NCBI RefSeq assembly: GCF_000981805.1
Contig: NZ_CP011132.1
Span: forward strand, 4,278,001-4,342,000
Reading direction: 5' to 3'
DNA length: 64,000 bases
Source of the DNA: Citrobacter amalonaticus Y19
GTDB taxonomy: Bacteria > Pseudomonadota > Gammaproteobacteria > Enterobacterales > Enterobacteriaceae
In this document: positions 1-8,829 of the stretch, piece after piece
How positions within the stretch are numbered: position 1 is the stretch's first letter
Layout: each line of letters starts with the position of its first letter
Position numbers and translations under genes: made by a program
Notes under the pieces: model-generated
The model's database searches: none
Seen by the model: the letters and a program-made list of their open reading frames with translations, nothing else
Told to the model about the DNA's origin: nothing

Positions 1-12
1 TGATGATCAGAT

Positions 13-16
13 TACA
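13..16. repeat. Target-site duplication TACA, left copy
   Basis: TACA directly abuts the left inverted repeat and is repeated at 1238-1241 beyond the right end. A 4-bp duplication is what IS407-type transposases make. Confidence 0.8.
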
Positions 17-45
17 TGACCTGCCCCCACGATTAGATACAACAC

Positions 46-879
46 TCAGTTAGTAACGTCGGAATCTTCATTCTCAGAATGACCCTTTCTCCAGCCCGCT
101 GCAAATTCAGACGGTGTCTGATAATTCAGCGTGGAGTGCGGGCGGCATTCGTTATAATCCTGCCGCCAGTCATTAATAATTTTCCTGGCATGAACGATAT
201 CGCTGAACCAGTGCTCATTCAAACATTCATCGCGAAATCGTCCGTTAAAGCTCTCAATAAATCCGTTCTGCGTTGGCTTGCCCGGCTGGATTAAGCGCAA
301 CTCAACACCATGCTCAAAGGCCCATTGATCCAGTGCACGGCAAGTGAACTCCGGCCCCTGGTCAGTTCTTATCGTCGCCGGATAGCCTCGAAACAGTGCA
401 ATGCTGTCCAGAATACGCGTGACCTGAACGCCTGAAATCCCAAAGGCAACAGTGACCGTCAGGCATTCCTTTGTGAAATCATCGACGCAGGTAAGACACT
501 TGATCCTGCGACCGGTGGAAAGTGCGTCCATGACGAAATCCATCGACCAGGTCAGATTGGGCGCCGCCGGACGGAGCAGCGGCAGACGTTCTGTTGCCAG
601 CCCTTTACGACGTCTTCTGCGTTTTACGCCCAGGCCACTGAGGTGATAAAGCCGGTACACGCGCTTATGATTAACATGAAGCCCTTCACGGCGCAGCAAC
701 TGCCAAATACGACGGTAGCCAAAACGCCTGCGCTCCAGTGCCAGCTCAGTGATGCGCCCTGATAAATGCGCATCAGCAGCCGGACGGTGAGCCTCATAGC
801 GGCAGGTCGACAGGGATAAACCTGTAAGCCTGCAGGCACGACGTTGCGACAGACCGGTCGCATCACACATCAACATCAC
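46..879 (-). CDS. IS3-family transposase OrfB (catalytic DDE integrase)
   Basis: This is the catalytic part of the IS3-family transposase, which cuts and joins the element ends. The protein has an N-terminal HTH_21-like segment and then an rve integrase core. The DDE residues are visible as D114 in LTWSMDF, D173 in IRTDQGPEF and E209 in NGFIESFNG, with 35 residues between the last two, the normal D(35)E spacing. The frame stays open upstream of the GTG start, through LTTDQKREAV, towards the end of orfA. OrfB is therefore probably made as an OrfAB fusion by -1 frameshifting, as in other IS3 elements. No disruption is seen. Confidence 0.92.
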   Translation of the reverse strand: MMLMCDATGLSQRRACRLTGLSLSTCRYEAHRPAADAHLSGRITELALERRRFGYRRIWQLLRREGLHVNHKRVYRLYHLSGLGVKRRRRRKGLATERLPLLRPAAPNLTWSMDFVMDALSTGRRIKCLTCVDDFTKECLTVTVAFGISGVQVTRILDSIALFRGYPATIRTDQGPEFTCRALDQWAFEHGVELRLIQPGKPTQNGFIESFNGRFRDECLNEHWFSDIVHARKIINDWRQDYNECRPHSTLNYQTPSEFAAGWRKGHSENEDSDVTN

Positions 880-902
880 GGCTTCCCGCTTCTGGTCTGT
901 CG

Positions 903-1166
903 TCAGTACTTTCGCCCAAGAGCCACCTGAAGCGCCTCTTTATCCAGCATGGCTTCGGCAAGCAGCTTCTTGAGTCTGGCGTTCTCTTCCTCAAGCGACT
1001 TCAGGCGCTTAACTTCAGGCACCTCCATACCGCCATACTTCTTACGCCAGATGTAAAACGTGGCATCGGAAATGGCATGCTTGCGGCAGAGTTCACGGGC
1101 GGGTACCCCAGCTTCGGCTTCGCGGAGAATACTGATGATCTGTTCGTCGGAAAAACGCTTCTTCAT
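903..1166 (-). CDS. IS3-family transposase OrfA (helix-turn-helix)
   Basis: An 87-residue protein of the HTH_8/transposase_8 type: MKKRFSDEQIISILREAEAG, followed by a recognition helix near ISDATFYIWRKKYGG. Next comes a leucine-zipper-like stretch (LEEENARLKKLLAEAMLDKEAL) typical of IS3 OrfA proteins. It binds the inverted repeats and supplies the N-terminus of the OrfAB fusion. The ATG lies about 70 bp inside the right end. Its stop is 24 bp before the annotated orfB start, in a different frame. Confidence 0.9.
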   Translation of the reverse strand: MKKRFSDEQIISILREAEAGVPARELCRKHAISDATFYIWRKKYGGMEVPEVKRLKSLEEENARLKKLLAEAMLDKEALQVALGRKY

Positions 1167-1237
1167 GGGGATGTCCTCATGTGGCTTATGAAGACATTAC
1201 TAACATCGGGGTGTACTAATCAACGGGGAGCAGGTCA

Positions 1238-1241
1238 TACA
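1238..1241. repeat. Target-site duplication TACA, right copy
   Basis: Right-hand copy of the TACA duplication next to the inverted repeat that ends at 1237. With the left copy it fixes the element's borders. Confidence 0.8.
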
Positions 1242-1441
1242 AAGTAAAAAGTCTGACGATCAGATAAAAACACCACTAAAAACAGATAATAATATCACCA
1301 TAAATAACAATTAGTTAATGATAAAAGGTCATTCTATAGACCCTGAAAATGAGGCGTTTTTTATCTAAATAATCATTCATTTTGAAAATCTGTAAAGACA
1401 GGGGGCATCAATTGGATGCGTTAATCAAACAGGTTTTTACC

Positions 1442-1675
1442 ATGAATGTTCCACGTCTGCTTAAACTCGACACCGTCCTTGAACAGTGCGCTTTCTCACG
1501 CGCTACGCTCTATCGCCAAATCAAAGCAGGCCACTTCCCTGAGCCTGTTCGTCTAACTGGTGGTTTGGATGATGCTAACGCCGTTTCTCGCTCAGTTGCC
1601 TGGAGAGAGGAAGAAATACTGCAATGGATAGCCAGCCGTCAGAAAGTACCGCTATCAGAAACAAGAAGAAATTGA
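1442..1675 (+). CDS. AlpA-family regulator (phage/integrative-element type)
   Basis: A 77-residue protein beginning MNVPRLLKLDTVLEQCAFSR, with a MerR/AlpA-like winged HTH (FSRATLYRQIKAGHFPEPVRL) and the closing WREEEILQWIASRQ typical of AlpA proteins. AlpA homologues in P4-like elements activate excisionase or integrase expression. An upstream in-frame TTG at 1382 would add 20 residues, but the ATG at 1442 matches the usual AlpA start, so I prefer it. The neighbour is a plasmid-like rep gene. No integrase lies in the window, so any partner would have to be to the left. The family call is firm and the target is unknown. Confidence 0.75.
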   Translation: MNVPRLLKLDTVLEQCAFSRATLYRQIKAGHFPEPVRLTGGLDDANAVSRSVAWREEEILQWIASRQKVPLSETRRN

Positions 1676-1720
1676 GCGAAAAAGCTCATCGCTCTAATAG
1701 CACGTTATATGCACATCTAT

Positions 1721-1770
1721 ATGGATAGTGATTAACTAATTCAATACTCACTATCCCATACCGATAGTTA
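1721..1770. repeat. Iterated GATAGT/ACTATC repeats upstream of rep
   Basis: Three copies of a GATAGT-like unit lie just before the rep gene: GATAGTGA at 1724, its inverse TCACTATC at 1748, and GATAGTTA at 1763. The first two form an inverted repeat with arms at 1721-1731 and 1748-1759. Such clusters next to an initiator gene are often its binding sites, or an AlpA/Rep operator. This is inference from position and repetition only. Confidence 0.4.
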
Positions 1771-1788
1771 CTGATGTAAGGGATATAA

Positions 1789-2868
1789 ATGAGACTTAAC
1801 AAACGCAACATAGATTTTTGTTATTCACTTAATATTGGCATGAATGCCAGAATTCAAAAATTAAAAATGAGAGCTGATAAACTCAGTGTTGTAAGCAGTT
1901 TCCATAACAGTGAAGAAAGAAAGATCACTTATAAAAAACTAAAAAAAATGAGACAAAAGGAATTCAAAAAATACCGTATCCAATATATCCGAAACAAAGA
2001 AGGAAAACCCTACAGAAAAGCATTATTGATTAGGGGAAAGAAGGAAAACTCACCTGTGTTGTTACGTATCGATTACTCGCCAATAAATCATAATACAGGA
2101 GGGATACGTTTAGATTTTCGCCCCCAACATATGACCCCAAAAAAAATAGATCATTTGTTATCATGGATAAATTGTCGATTAGGAGGAATATTTTACCAAC
2201 TCCTTGAACGAGCCTGGATTACGCAAATTGATGTTGCTCTCGATGTCTACAACTGCAAGCTAGATGATTTCTTATGGGGTTTAGACCGTGCAGGTCAAAC
2301 AGCATACTTCGATAAAGAAAATGGTTTGCCGGGGTTAAGAATTGGCAGTTGCCGTTCCCTGTTACATATCCTTTTTTATGGGAAGGTGAATGCACGGAGT
2401 GGAGGAAATCTTGTATTCAAGGAAAAAGCCAAATTCATCAACATCAATTTTGATGAGCATCAGCAATTCTTGCGTATCGAGGCCCGGTACAGGCCAAACG
2501 CTACACCCACCAGCAAAAACGGTAATGCTTTGATGTTGGCTCATCTTTTAGAGATGAGAAATCCTTTCGAGCGACTCCGTGTCTACTCTAAAGATTTAGA
2601 GGATGAGCTATTAGAAAGAGGGTATCTTAGTACGCTACCAGACGCTCCCAGCATCGCTGAGATGAAGCGCTACATGATGGAAGCTATGCAATGCTCACGT
2701 TTACCTCGCAAAGTAGAAAGGCTGATTGCAGAGCGTGAGATAGAGCTGTTCGATAAACGTGCAGTTTGGGCGCAGTGGTCACGCTGCGTTACTCAATTAA
2801 GCGGCATTTTCAGTATAGCGTCTGTTTACTGTGTACATAGACGTGTACATAATGAAAAGATGGAGTAG
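1789..2868 (+). CDS. Probable plasmid/phage-type replication initiation protein
   Basis: A 359-residue basic protein with a lysine/arginine-rich N-terminal half. A core segment reads IDYSPINHNTGGIRLDFRP ... ITQIDVALDVYN (about residues 83-155), which resembles the beta-strand motif of Rep_trans or filamentous-phage-type replication initiators. The start has a good ribosome-binding site (AAGGGA, about 7 nt from the ATG). Codon use is strikingly A/T-rich compared with yicG and ligB next door, which points to acquisition. It follows an AlpA-type gene and a cluster of short repeats, so together they look like a degenerate integrated plasmid or satellite. The initiator role is inferred from motif likeness; I see no nick-site evidence. 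Confidence 0.55.
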   Translation: MRLNKRNIDFCYSLNIGMNARIQKLKMRADKLSVVSSFHNSEERKITYKKLKKMRQKEFKKYRIQYIRNKEGKPYRKALLIRGKKENSPVLLRIDYSPINHNTGGIRLDFRPQHMTPKKIDHLLSWINCRLGGIFYQLLERAWITQIDVALDVYNCKLDDFLWGLDRAGQTAYFDKENGLPGLRIGSCRSLLHILFYGKVNARSGGNLVFKEKAKFININFDEHQQFLRIEARYRPNATPTSKNGNALMLAHLLEMRNPFERLRVYSKDLEDELLERGYLSTLPDAPSIAEMKRYMMEAMQCSRLPRKVERLIAEREIELFDKRAVWAQWSRCVTQLSGIFSIASVYCVHRRVHNEKME

Positions 2869-2942
2869 AGAAAACTCAATAAAATCAGCTATGACTTACC
2901 AATACTCAACATTCAGATTCAATCGAGTAACGTGTCTTTCCG

Positions 2943-2972
2943 CGTAGCCCGTCAGTTGATGACGGTGCTACG
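2943..2972 (+). terminator. Hairpin terminator after rep
   Basis: Arms CGTAGCCCGTCA and TGACGGTGCTACG pair almost perfectly around a GTTGA loop and are followed by TTTTC. The position, 75 bp after the rep stop, suits termination of that gene. Confidence 0.6.
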
Positions 2973-3162
2973 TTTTCTCGCGAATCACGCTGGCTCGCAT
3001 ACAACTTCAGGTTAGTTTTTCTCATCCATTTTACTGACGAAAAAATCCCCACATCGCATACCTCTTCAGAAAAACAACAATTTCACATTACCTGACGTTA
3101 TTAAAAATCACTCGCCTTAGAAAATCTCAATCGTGACGATGAGTACAAATCGTTACTCTTTG

Positions 3163-3181
3163 CCCCCTAAATACTAGGGGG
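3163..3181 (+). promoter_or_regulatory. Perfect hairpin covering the yicG ribosome-binding site
   Basis: CCCCCTA (3163-3169) and TAGGGGG (3175-3181) form a 7-bp perfect stem with the 5-nt loop AATAC. The 3' arm contains the Shine-Dalgarno GGGGG(AG), four bases before the yicG ATG at 3186. If folded in the mRNA, it would hide the ribosome-binding site. The rest of the 2869-3185 gap shows only the rep terminator and AT-rich sequence. Confidence 0.55.
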
Positions 3182-3185
3182 AGTC

Positions 3186-3803
3186 ATGCTGTTACATGTT
3201 TTGTACCTGATAGGAATCACTGCCGAAGCCATGACCGGTGCGCTGGCGGCGGGTCGTCGTCGGATGGATACCTTCGGCGTCATCATTATTGCTACCGCAA
3301 CGGCCATCGGCGGCGGCTCTGTCCGCGATATTCTACTTGGGCACTACCCTCTGGGTTGGGTTAAACATCCCGAATACGTGATTATTGTCGCCACGGCGGC
3401 GGTTGTGACGACGATTGTGGCTCCCGTCATGCCCTATCTGCGCAAAGTATTCCTGGTACTGGATGCCTTAGGCCTGGTGGTCTTTTCCATCATTGGTGCC
3501 CAGGTGGCCCTGGATATGGGGCATGGGCCGATCATTGCCGTCGTTGCGGCGGTCACCACCGGCGTCTTCGGTGGCGTGCTGCGCGATATGTTCTGTAAGC
3601 GTATTCCGCTCGTTTTCCAGAAAGAGCTGTATGCTGGCGTCTCATTCGCCTCTGCCGTACTTTACATCGTCCTGCAACACTATGTTTCCAATCAGGATAT
3701 CGTGGTTATCTCAACCCTGATGTTTGGCTTTGTCGCCCGACTGCTGGCGCTGCGCCTTAAGCTGGGTTTGCCCGTGTTTTACTACCGCCACGAAAGCCAC
3801 TAA
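3186..3803 (+). CDS. yicG: TRIC/UPF0126-family inner-membrane protein YicG
   Basis: A 205-residue polytopic membrane protein with seven predicted hydrophobic segments. The two internally related halves each carry a glycine-rich signature (GGGSVRDILLG near residue 41 and GGVLRDMFCKR near residue 127), the duplicated motif of the TRIC/UPF0126 fold. Eukaryotic TRIC proteins are trimeric cation channels; bacterial members have been proposed as small-solute or ion channels, and YicG's substrate is not settled. Its stop TAA overlaps the ligB stop on the other strand within CTAA at 3800-3803. The start is directly preceded by a hairpin that contains its ribosome-binding site. Confidence 0.93.
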   Translation: MLLHVLYLIGITAEAMTGALAAGRRRMDTFGVIIIATATAIGGGSVRDILLGHYPLGWVKHPEYVIIVATAAVVTTIVAPVMPYLRKVFLVLDALGLVVFSIIGAQVALDMGHGPIIAVVAAVTTGVFGGVLRDMFCKRIPLVFQKELYAGVSFASAVLYIVLQHYVSNQDIVVISTLMFGFVARLLALRLKLGLPVFYYRHESH

Positions 3804-5485
3804 GGGATAAAGCTCTCAATGTGCTGGGCCGCCAGCCAGTGGCTCAGTTGCTTAACTTCCGTGTTGTCCAGCCATGCCATCACCTGACGTGCGCGACGCG
3901 GGCCGACCGCCGGAAGTTGTTGCCAGTACGATTCCGTTCTCCCTGACAACTGCTGCCACGAACGATCGCCGCTGGCATTGAGCGCCGCCAGAGGTAACGG
4001 GATGCCCAGCGCCAGTATCCAGCGAATAAACGGCTGTTTTCTCACCAGATTAAACTGATGCCACACCTGCTCACTCTTTGCTTTCGCAAAACCCGGCGTG
4101 TGCTGAATCTGCTCCTGAGTTAAGGCCAGCCACGAAAAGATATGCTCAAAGTGATGCTGTTGATGAAGCGCCCGCCAACCCGCCTCACCAACACCGTCTA
4201 ACTTTAAAACAGCGCCAGATCCCGCCCAGACCAGGCGAGAGATAAACTGCTCCTGACACGATGCGGAAGCAAAAAAGCAGGTCAATGCGTTGAAGCGATT
4301 TTCCGGCGGTATCGGTTTAGTCCGTACTGAACTTCGCCAGACTACATCGTCAATACGCGGGATCCCCTGTCCGGCAAGACTCACCAGGATCTGATCGCCA
4401 GGGGCAATATCCCACTCTTTCCAGCGCGTTACGGAACCGATGTTCACCCGCTGTACTCGCTTATCGTCCAGCATGACGGGAGCAAGTGTCGCCACAACGG
4501 CGATTTTTCCGCTTTTGCCGACCGTAAATTGAATCGCTGTAACCTCAGCCACCTGCGCAACGGGCGGGTATTTCCAGGCGACCAGCCAACTCCCTTGTCC
4601 CGGTAACCACTGGCGGGACGCCGGCTCTTTGCTCATCCGCACAACTACCCCATCGGTGACAAAGGGCAAAGCGGACGTCCACCAGTGCGTACGCGCCCGC
4701 TCCACGGACTCAATATTGTCAGCCGGCAGCGTGAATGCCTTCGTCAGCGTAAACCCCGCCGCACTCAACTGGTTTACTCTTTCGGACATTGCCTGCGGGC
4801 CATCAGGCCAGGCCCAGATAAAAATCCCCAGCGATGATAAGTCACTGACGTTGCCCTTGCGCATCAGCAGACCCGCTACCTTTGAACGGGCATTCATTCC
4901 GCCCATTTTTTGCTGGATATGCCCTTCCTGTTGCAAAAAGATCTCGCCCTGTAACACGCTATTTGCCAGCGCGCCCACCACTGTTTGCGGTACAGCAGGA
5001 ATCTGTCTTACCTTTTGCGTCCAGTCTTCGCCTTTCAGGCCATCACCACGGCTGATAGCCTGGGTCAGTTTGCCCTGCTGGTATTTCAGCGTAACAGCCA
5101 CGCCATCGACCTTCGGCTGCACCCACAAATCGTTGTGCTCGCGCATCCATTGCTGCATTGCTCGCTTGTCTGCCAGCTTTTGCACTCCGGTATGGGCGAC
5201 AGGATGGGGAATAGTGCCGCCTGGAGAGGGTAACGTCAGGCTGGGCGGGGCGTCGTCAGCAAAGCAATGCTGCCACTGGAGCAGTCGCGCATGCAGTTGA
5301 TCGTAGACGCCATCCTCAACTACGCTGACGCCCTCTTTCCAGTAGGCGTCATCCCACTGTGTAATTTGCTGTTGCAAACGAGAGAGCTCTTCGTGGGCTC
5401 TGGCTGCCGACCATACCGGGCACACCGCCAGGACCTGCGTGTGCCACAGCCACAACCCCATTAATATCGCTGTCCCTGTCTTCAT
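3800..5485 (-). CDS. ligB: NAD-dependent DNA ligase LigB
   Basis: A 561-residue second NAD+-dependent ligase of enteric bacteria (E. coli LigB is 560). The adenylation motif WVQPKVDGVAVTLKY places the catalytic lysine near residue 124. An OB-fold follows and then a helix-hairpin-helix region (about residues 460-561), but the zinc finger and BRCT domain of LigA are absent, as is normal for LigB. I start at the ATG at 5485 (MKTGTAILMGLWLWHTQ), which gives the family length and an N-terminal signal-like hydrophobic stretch. The longer open frame upstream overlaps the gmk promoter. The enzyme seals nicks in vitro and is dispensable. Confidence 0.93.
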   Translation of the reverse strand: MKTGTAILMGLWLWHTQVLAVCPVWSAARAHEELSRLQQQITQWDDAYWKEGVSVVEDGVYDQLHARLLQWQHCFADDAPPSLTLPSPGGTIPHPVAHTGVQKLADKRAMQQWMREHNDLWVQPKVDGVAVTLKYQQGKLTQAISRGDGLKGEDWTQKVRQIPAVPQTVVGALANSVLQGEIFLQQEGHIQQKMGGMNARSKVAGLLMRKGNVSDLSSLGIFIWAWPDGPQAMSERVNQLSAAGFTLTKAFTLPADNIESVERARTHWWTSALPFVTDGVVVRMSKEPASRQWLPGQGSWLVAWKYPPVAQVAEVTAIQFTVGKSGKIAVVATLAPVMLDDKRVQRVNIGSVTRWKEWDIAPGDQILVSLAGQGIPRIDDVVWRSSVRTKPIPPENRFNALTCFFASASCQEQFISRLVWAGSGAVLKLDGVGEAGWRALHQQHHFEHIFSWLALTQEQIQHTPGFAKAKSEQVWHQFNLVRKQPFIRWILALGIPLPLAALNASGDRSWQQLSGRTESYWQQLPAVGPRRARQVMAWLDNTEVKQLSHWLAAQHIESFIP

Positions 5486-5687
5486 CACTACCTCCGCTTT
5501 ACATTGCCAGGTAGCTATAGCGCGTTGCGTGACCAACGCCGAGCGACAAAAGTTTAGATTGCGTTCAGGCTTCCAGTGATTCCTCTCATTTGCAGCGAAT
5601 GTTGCGTAAATCAGGAAACAGGCGCGCAAAAAGCAATAATCTCGCGCAAAAAGTATGACAAAGGCTACGTCGCGTAGCGGCGACGTG

Positions 5688-5693
5688 TATAAT
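5688..5693 (+). promoter_or_regulatory. Probable -10 box for the gmk operon
   Basis: A perfect TATAAT lies 49 bp before the gmk start, preceded by a GC-rich inverted stretch (GTCGCGTAGCGGCGAC). No strong -35 is seen at 17 bp, so the assignment rests on the -10 and its position between the divergent ligB and gmk genes. Confidence 0.5.
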
Positions 5694-5732
5694 AAGCCCG
5701 TATGTAGGTTCATTTTCGATAATCACATACGT

Positions 5733-6365
<633 letters not shown>

Positions 6366-6419
6366 ATCCACTTTCAGTATCATGCCCAGTCATTTCTTCA
6401 CCTGTGGAGCATTTTAAGT

Positions 6420-6695
6420 ATGGCACGCGTAACTGTTCAGGACGCTGTAGAGAAAATTGGTAACCGTTTTGACCTGGTACTGGTCGCCGCGCGTCGCGCT
6501 CGTCAGATGCAGGTAGGCGGAAAGGATCCGCTCGTACCGGAAGAAAACGATAAAACTACCGTAATCGCGCTGCGCGAAATCGAAGAAGGTCTGATCAACA
6601 ACCAGATCCTCGACGTACGTGAGCGCCAGGAACAGCAAGAGCAGGAAGCCGCTGAAATACAAGCCGTAACCGCAATTGCTGAAGGTCGTCGTTAA
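6420..6695 (+). CDS. rpoZ: RNA polymerase omega subunit
   Basis: A 91-residue omega subunit beginning MARVTVQDAVEKIGNRFDLV, with the conserved ARRARQM motif and an acidic/glutamine-rich tail. It helps assemble beta' and forms part of the (p)ppGpp site 1 on RNA polymerase in enteric bacteria. It fits directly between the kinase for GMP and the (p)ppGpp enzyme spoT. The sequence GTGGAGCATTTTAAGT precedes the ATG and gives a modest ribosome-binding site. Confidence 0.97.
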   Translation: MARVTVQDAVEKIGNRFDLVLVAARRARQMQVGGKDPLVPEENDKTTVIALREIEEGLINNQILDVRERQEQQEQEAAEIQAVTAIAEGRR

Positions 6696-6713
6696 TCACA
6701 AAGCGGGTCGCCC

Positions 6714-8825
6714 TTGTATCTGTTTGAAAGCCTGAATCAACTGATTCAACACTACCTGCCGGAAGACCAGATCAAACGTCTTCGGCAGGCGTATCTCGTT
6801 GCACGTGACGCTCACGAGGGCCAGACACGTTCAAGCGGTGAACCTTATATCACGCACCCTGTTGCCGTAGCCTGCATTCTGGCCGAGATGAAACTCGACT
6901 ATGAAACGCTGATGGCTGCACTGCTGCATGACGTGATCGAAGATACTCCCGCCACCTACCAGGACATGGAGCAGCTTTTTGGTAAAAGCGTTGCTGAACT
7001 GGTAGAGGGGGTATCGAAGCTTGATAAACTCAAGTTCCGCGATAAGAAAGAGGCGCAGGCCGAAAACTTTCGCAAGATGATTATGGCGATGGTGCAGGAT
7101 ATCCGCGTCATTCTCATCAAACTCGCTGACCGCACTCACAACATGCGTACGCTGGGCTCATTACGCCCGGACAAACGTCGCCGCATCGCTCGTGAAACCC
7201 TCGAAATCTATAGCCCGCTGGCACACCGTTTAGGTATTCATCACATTAAAACCGAGCTCGAAGAACTGGGTTTTGAGGCGTTGTACCCGAACCGCTATCG
7301 CGTGATTAAAGAGGTGGTTAAAGCCGCACGTGGCAACCGTAAAGAGATGATCCAAAAAATCCTCTCTGAAATCGAAGGGCGTCTGCAGGAAGCAGGGATT
7401 CCATGCCGTGTGAGTGGTCGTGAGAAGCACCTTTATTCCATCTATTGCAAGATGGTGCTTAAAGAGCAGCGTTTTCACTCCATCATGGATATCTACGCGT
7501 TTCGCGTTATCGTCCATGACGCCGACACTTGTTACCGCGTGCTCGGTCAGATGCACAGCCTCTATAAACCGCGTCCTGGACGGGTAAAAGACTATATCGC
7601 TATTCCGAAAGCGAACGGCTATCAGTCTTTACACACGTCGATGATCGGCCCGCACGGCGTCCCGGTTGAAGTCCAGATCCGTACAGAGGATATGGACCAG
7701 ATGGCGGAAATGGGGGTCGCGGCGCACTGGGCTTATAAAGAGCACGGTGAAACCAGCACTACTGCGCAGATTCGTGCCCAGCGCTGGATGCAAAGCCTGC
7801 TGGAACTGCAACAGAGCGCAGGTAGCTCGTTTGAATTTATCGAGAGCGTGAAATCCGATCTTTTCCCGGATGAGATTTACGTTTTCACACCGGAAGGGCG
7901 CATTGTCGAACTGCCTGCCGGTGCAACACCCGTCGACTTTGCCTATGCGGTGCATACCGACATTGGTCATGCCTGTGTGGGCGCGCGCGTCGACAGGCAG
8001 CCCTACCCACTGTCACAGCCGCTGACCAGTGGTCAGACGGTCGAAATCATTACCGCGCCGGGGGCTCGTCCGAACGCGGCATGGCTAAACTTCGTCGTCA
8101 GTTCGAAAGCTCGCGCCAAGATCCGCCAGTTGCTGAAAAACCTCAAGCGCGATGATTCCGTCAGTCTGGGACGCCGCCTGCTCAACCATGCGTTGGGTGG
8201 CAGTCGTAAGCTTGCCGAGATCCCGCAAGAAAGTATTCAGCGTGAACTTGAGCGAATGAAGCTCGCGACGCTTGACGATCTGCTGGCAGAAATCGGCCTC
8301 GGCAATGCCATGAGCGTGGTGGTGGCGAAAAACCTGCAACAGGGTGATGCCTCTGCAATCCAGTCTGCGGCACCGGGCCACGGTCATTTGCCCATCAAAG
8401 GTGCAGATGGTGTGCTGATTACCTTTGCCAAGTGCTGTCGTCCGATTCCAGGCGATCCGATCATTGCCCACGTCAGTCCGGGTAAAGGCCTGGTCATCCA
8501 CCATGAATCCTGCCGTAACATCCGTGGTTACCAGAAAGAGCCAGAGAAATTTATGGCGGTGGAATGGGACAAAGAGACGGAGCAGGAGTTCATCACCGAA
8601 ATCAAAGTGGATATGTTTAACCACCAGGGTGCACTGGCTAACCTGACGGCGGCGATCAACACCACCACCTCTAATATTCAGAGCCTGAATACTGAAGAGA
8701 AAGATGGTCGCGTCTACAGCGCCTTTATTCGACTTACCGCGCGCGATCGCGTGCACCTGGCGAATATCATGCGCAAAATCCGCGTGATGCCAGACGTGAT
8801 AAAAGTCACCCGTAACCGAAATTAA
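6714..8825 (+). CDS. spoT: Bifunctional (p)ppGpp synthase/hydrolase SpoT
   Basis: A 703-residue enzyme that breaks down and weakly makes (p)ppGpp. The HD hydrolase domain carries H72-D73 in LLHDVIEDTPAT. The synthetase-like domain is around residues 230-340 (GREKHLYSIYCKM, RVKDYIAIPKANGYQSLH). A TGS domain follows at about 385-445 (DEIYVFTPEGRIVELPAGATPVDFAYAVHT), and the C-terminal ACT region ends at VTRNRN. The start codon is TTG, 18 bp after rpoZ, the same N-terminus (MYLFESLNQL) I recall for E. coli. It is likely translated from the gmk transcript. Confidence 0.97.
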   Translation: MYLFESLNQLIQHYLPEDQIKRLRQAYLVARDAHEGQTRSSGEPYITHPVAVACILAEMKLDYETLMAALLHDVIEDTPATYQDMEQLFGKSVAELVEGVSKLDKLKFRDKKEAQAENFRKMIMAMVQDIRVILIKLADRTHNMRTLGSLRPDKRRRIARETLEIYSPLAHRLGIHHIKTELEELGFEALYPNRYRVIKEVVKAARGNRKEMIQKILSEIEGRLQEAGIPCRVSGREKHLYSIYCKMVLKEQRFHSIMDIYAFRVIVHDADTCYRVLGQMHSLYKPRPGRVKDYIAIPKANGYQSLHTSMIGPHGVPVEVQIRTEDMDQMAEMGVAAHWAYKEHGETSTTAQIRAQRWMQSLLELQQSAGSSFEFIESVKSDLFPDEIYVFTPEGRIVELPAGATPVDFAYAVHTDIGHACVGARVDRQPYPLSQPLTSGQTVEIITAPGARPNAAWLNFVVSSKARAKIRQLLKNLKRDDSVSLGRRLLNHALGGSRKLAEIPQESIQRELERMKLATLDDLLAEIGLGNAMSVVVAKNLQQGDASAIQSAAPGHGHLPIKGADGVLITFAKCCRPIPGDPIIAHVSPGKGLVIHHESCRNIRGYQKEPEKFMAVEWDKETEQEFITEIKVDMFNHQGALANLTAAINTTTSNIQSLNTEEKDGRVYSAFIRLTARDRVHLANIMRKIRVMPDVIKVTRNRN

Positions 8826-8829
8826 CCCA

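Larger units (their letters stand above)
17..1237 (-). mobile_element. IS3-family insertion sequence, IS407-group-like, intact
   Basis: The element is 1,221 bp. Its ends are imperfect inverted repeats that both begin TGACCTGC reading inward, at 17 and at 1237 on the opposite strand. The 4-bp sequence TACA lies directly outside each end (13-16 and 1238-1241), which is a target-site duplication of the length typical of the IS407 subgroup. It carries the usual two overlapping-frame genes, orfA and orfB, on the minus strand, both open. The intact ends, duplication and frames suggest a fairly recent insertion. I cannot name the exact ISfinder entry. Confidence 0.9.

Noticed and set aside
5486..5713. 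ligB extended upstream to 5713 on the minus strand
   Set aside because: The extra residues are not part of the known LigB length, lack a ribosome-binding site and overlap the gmk promoter and start.
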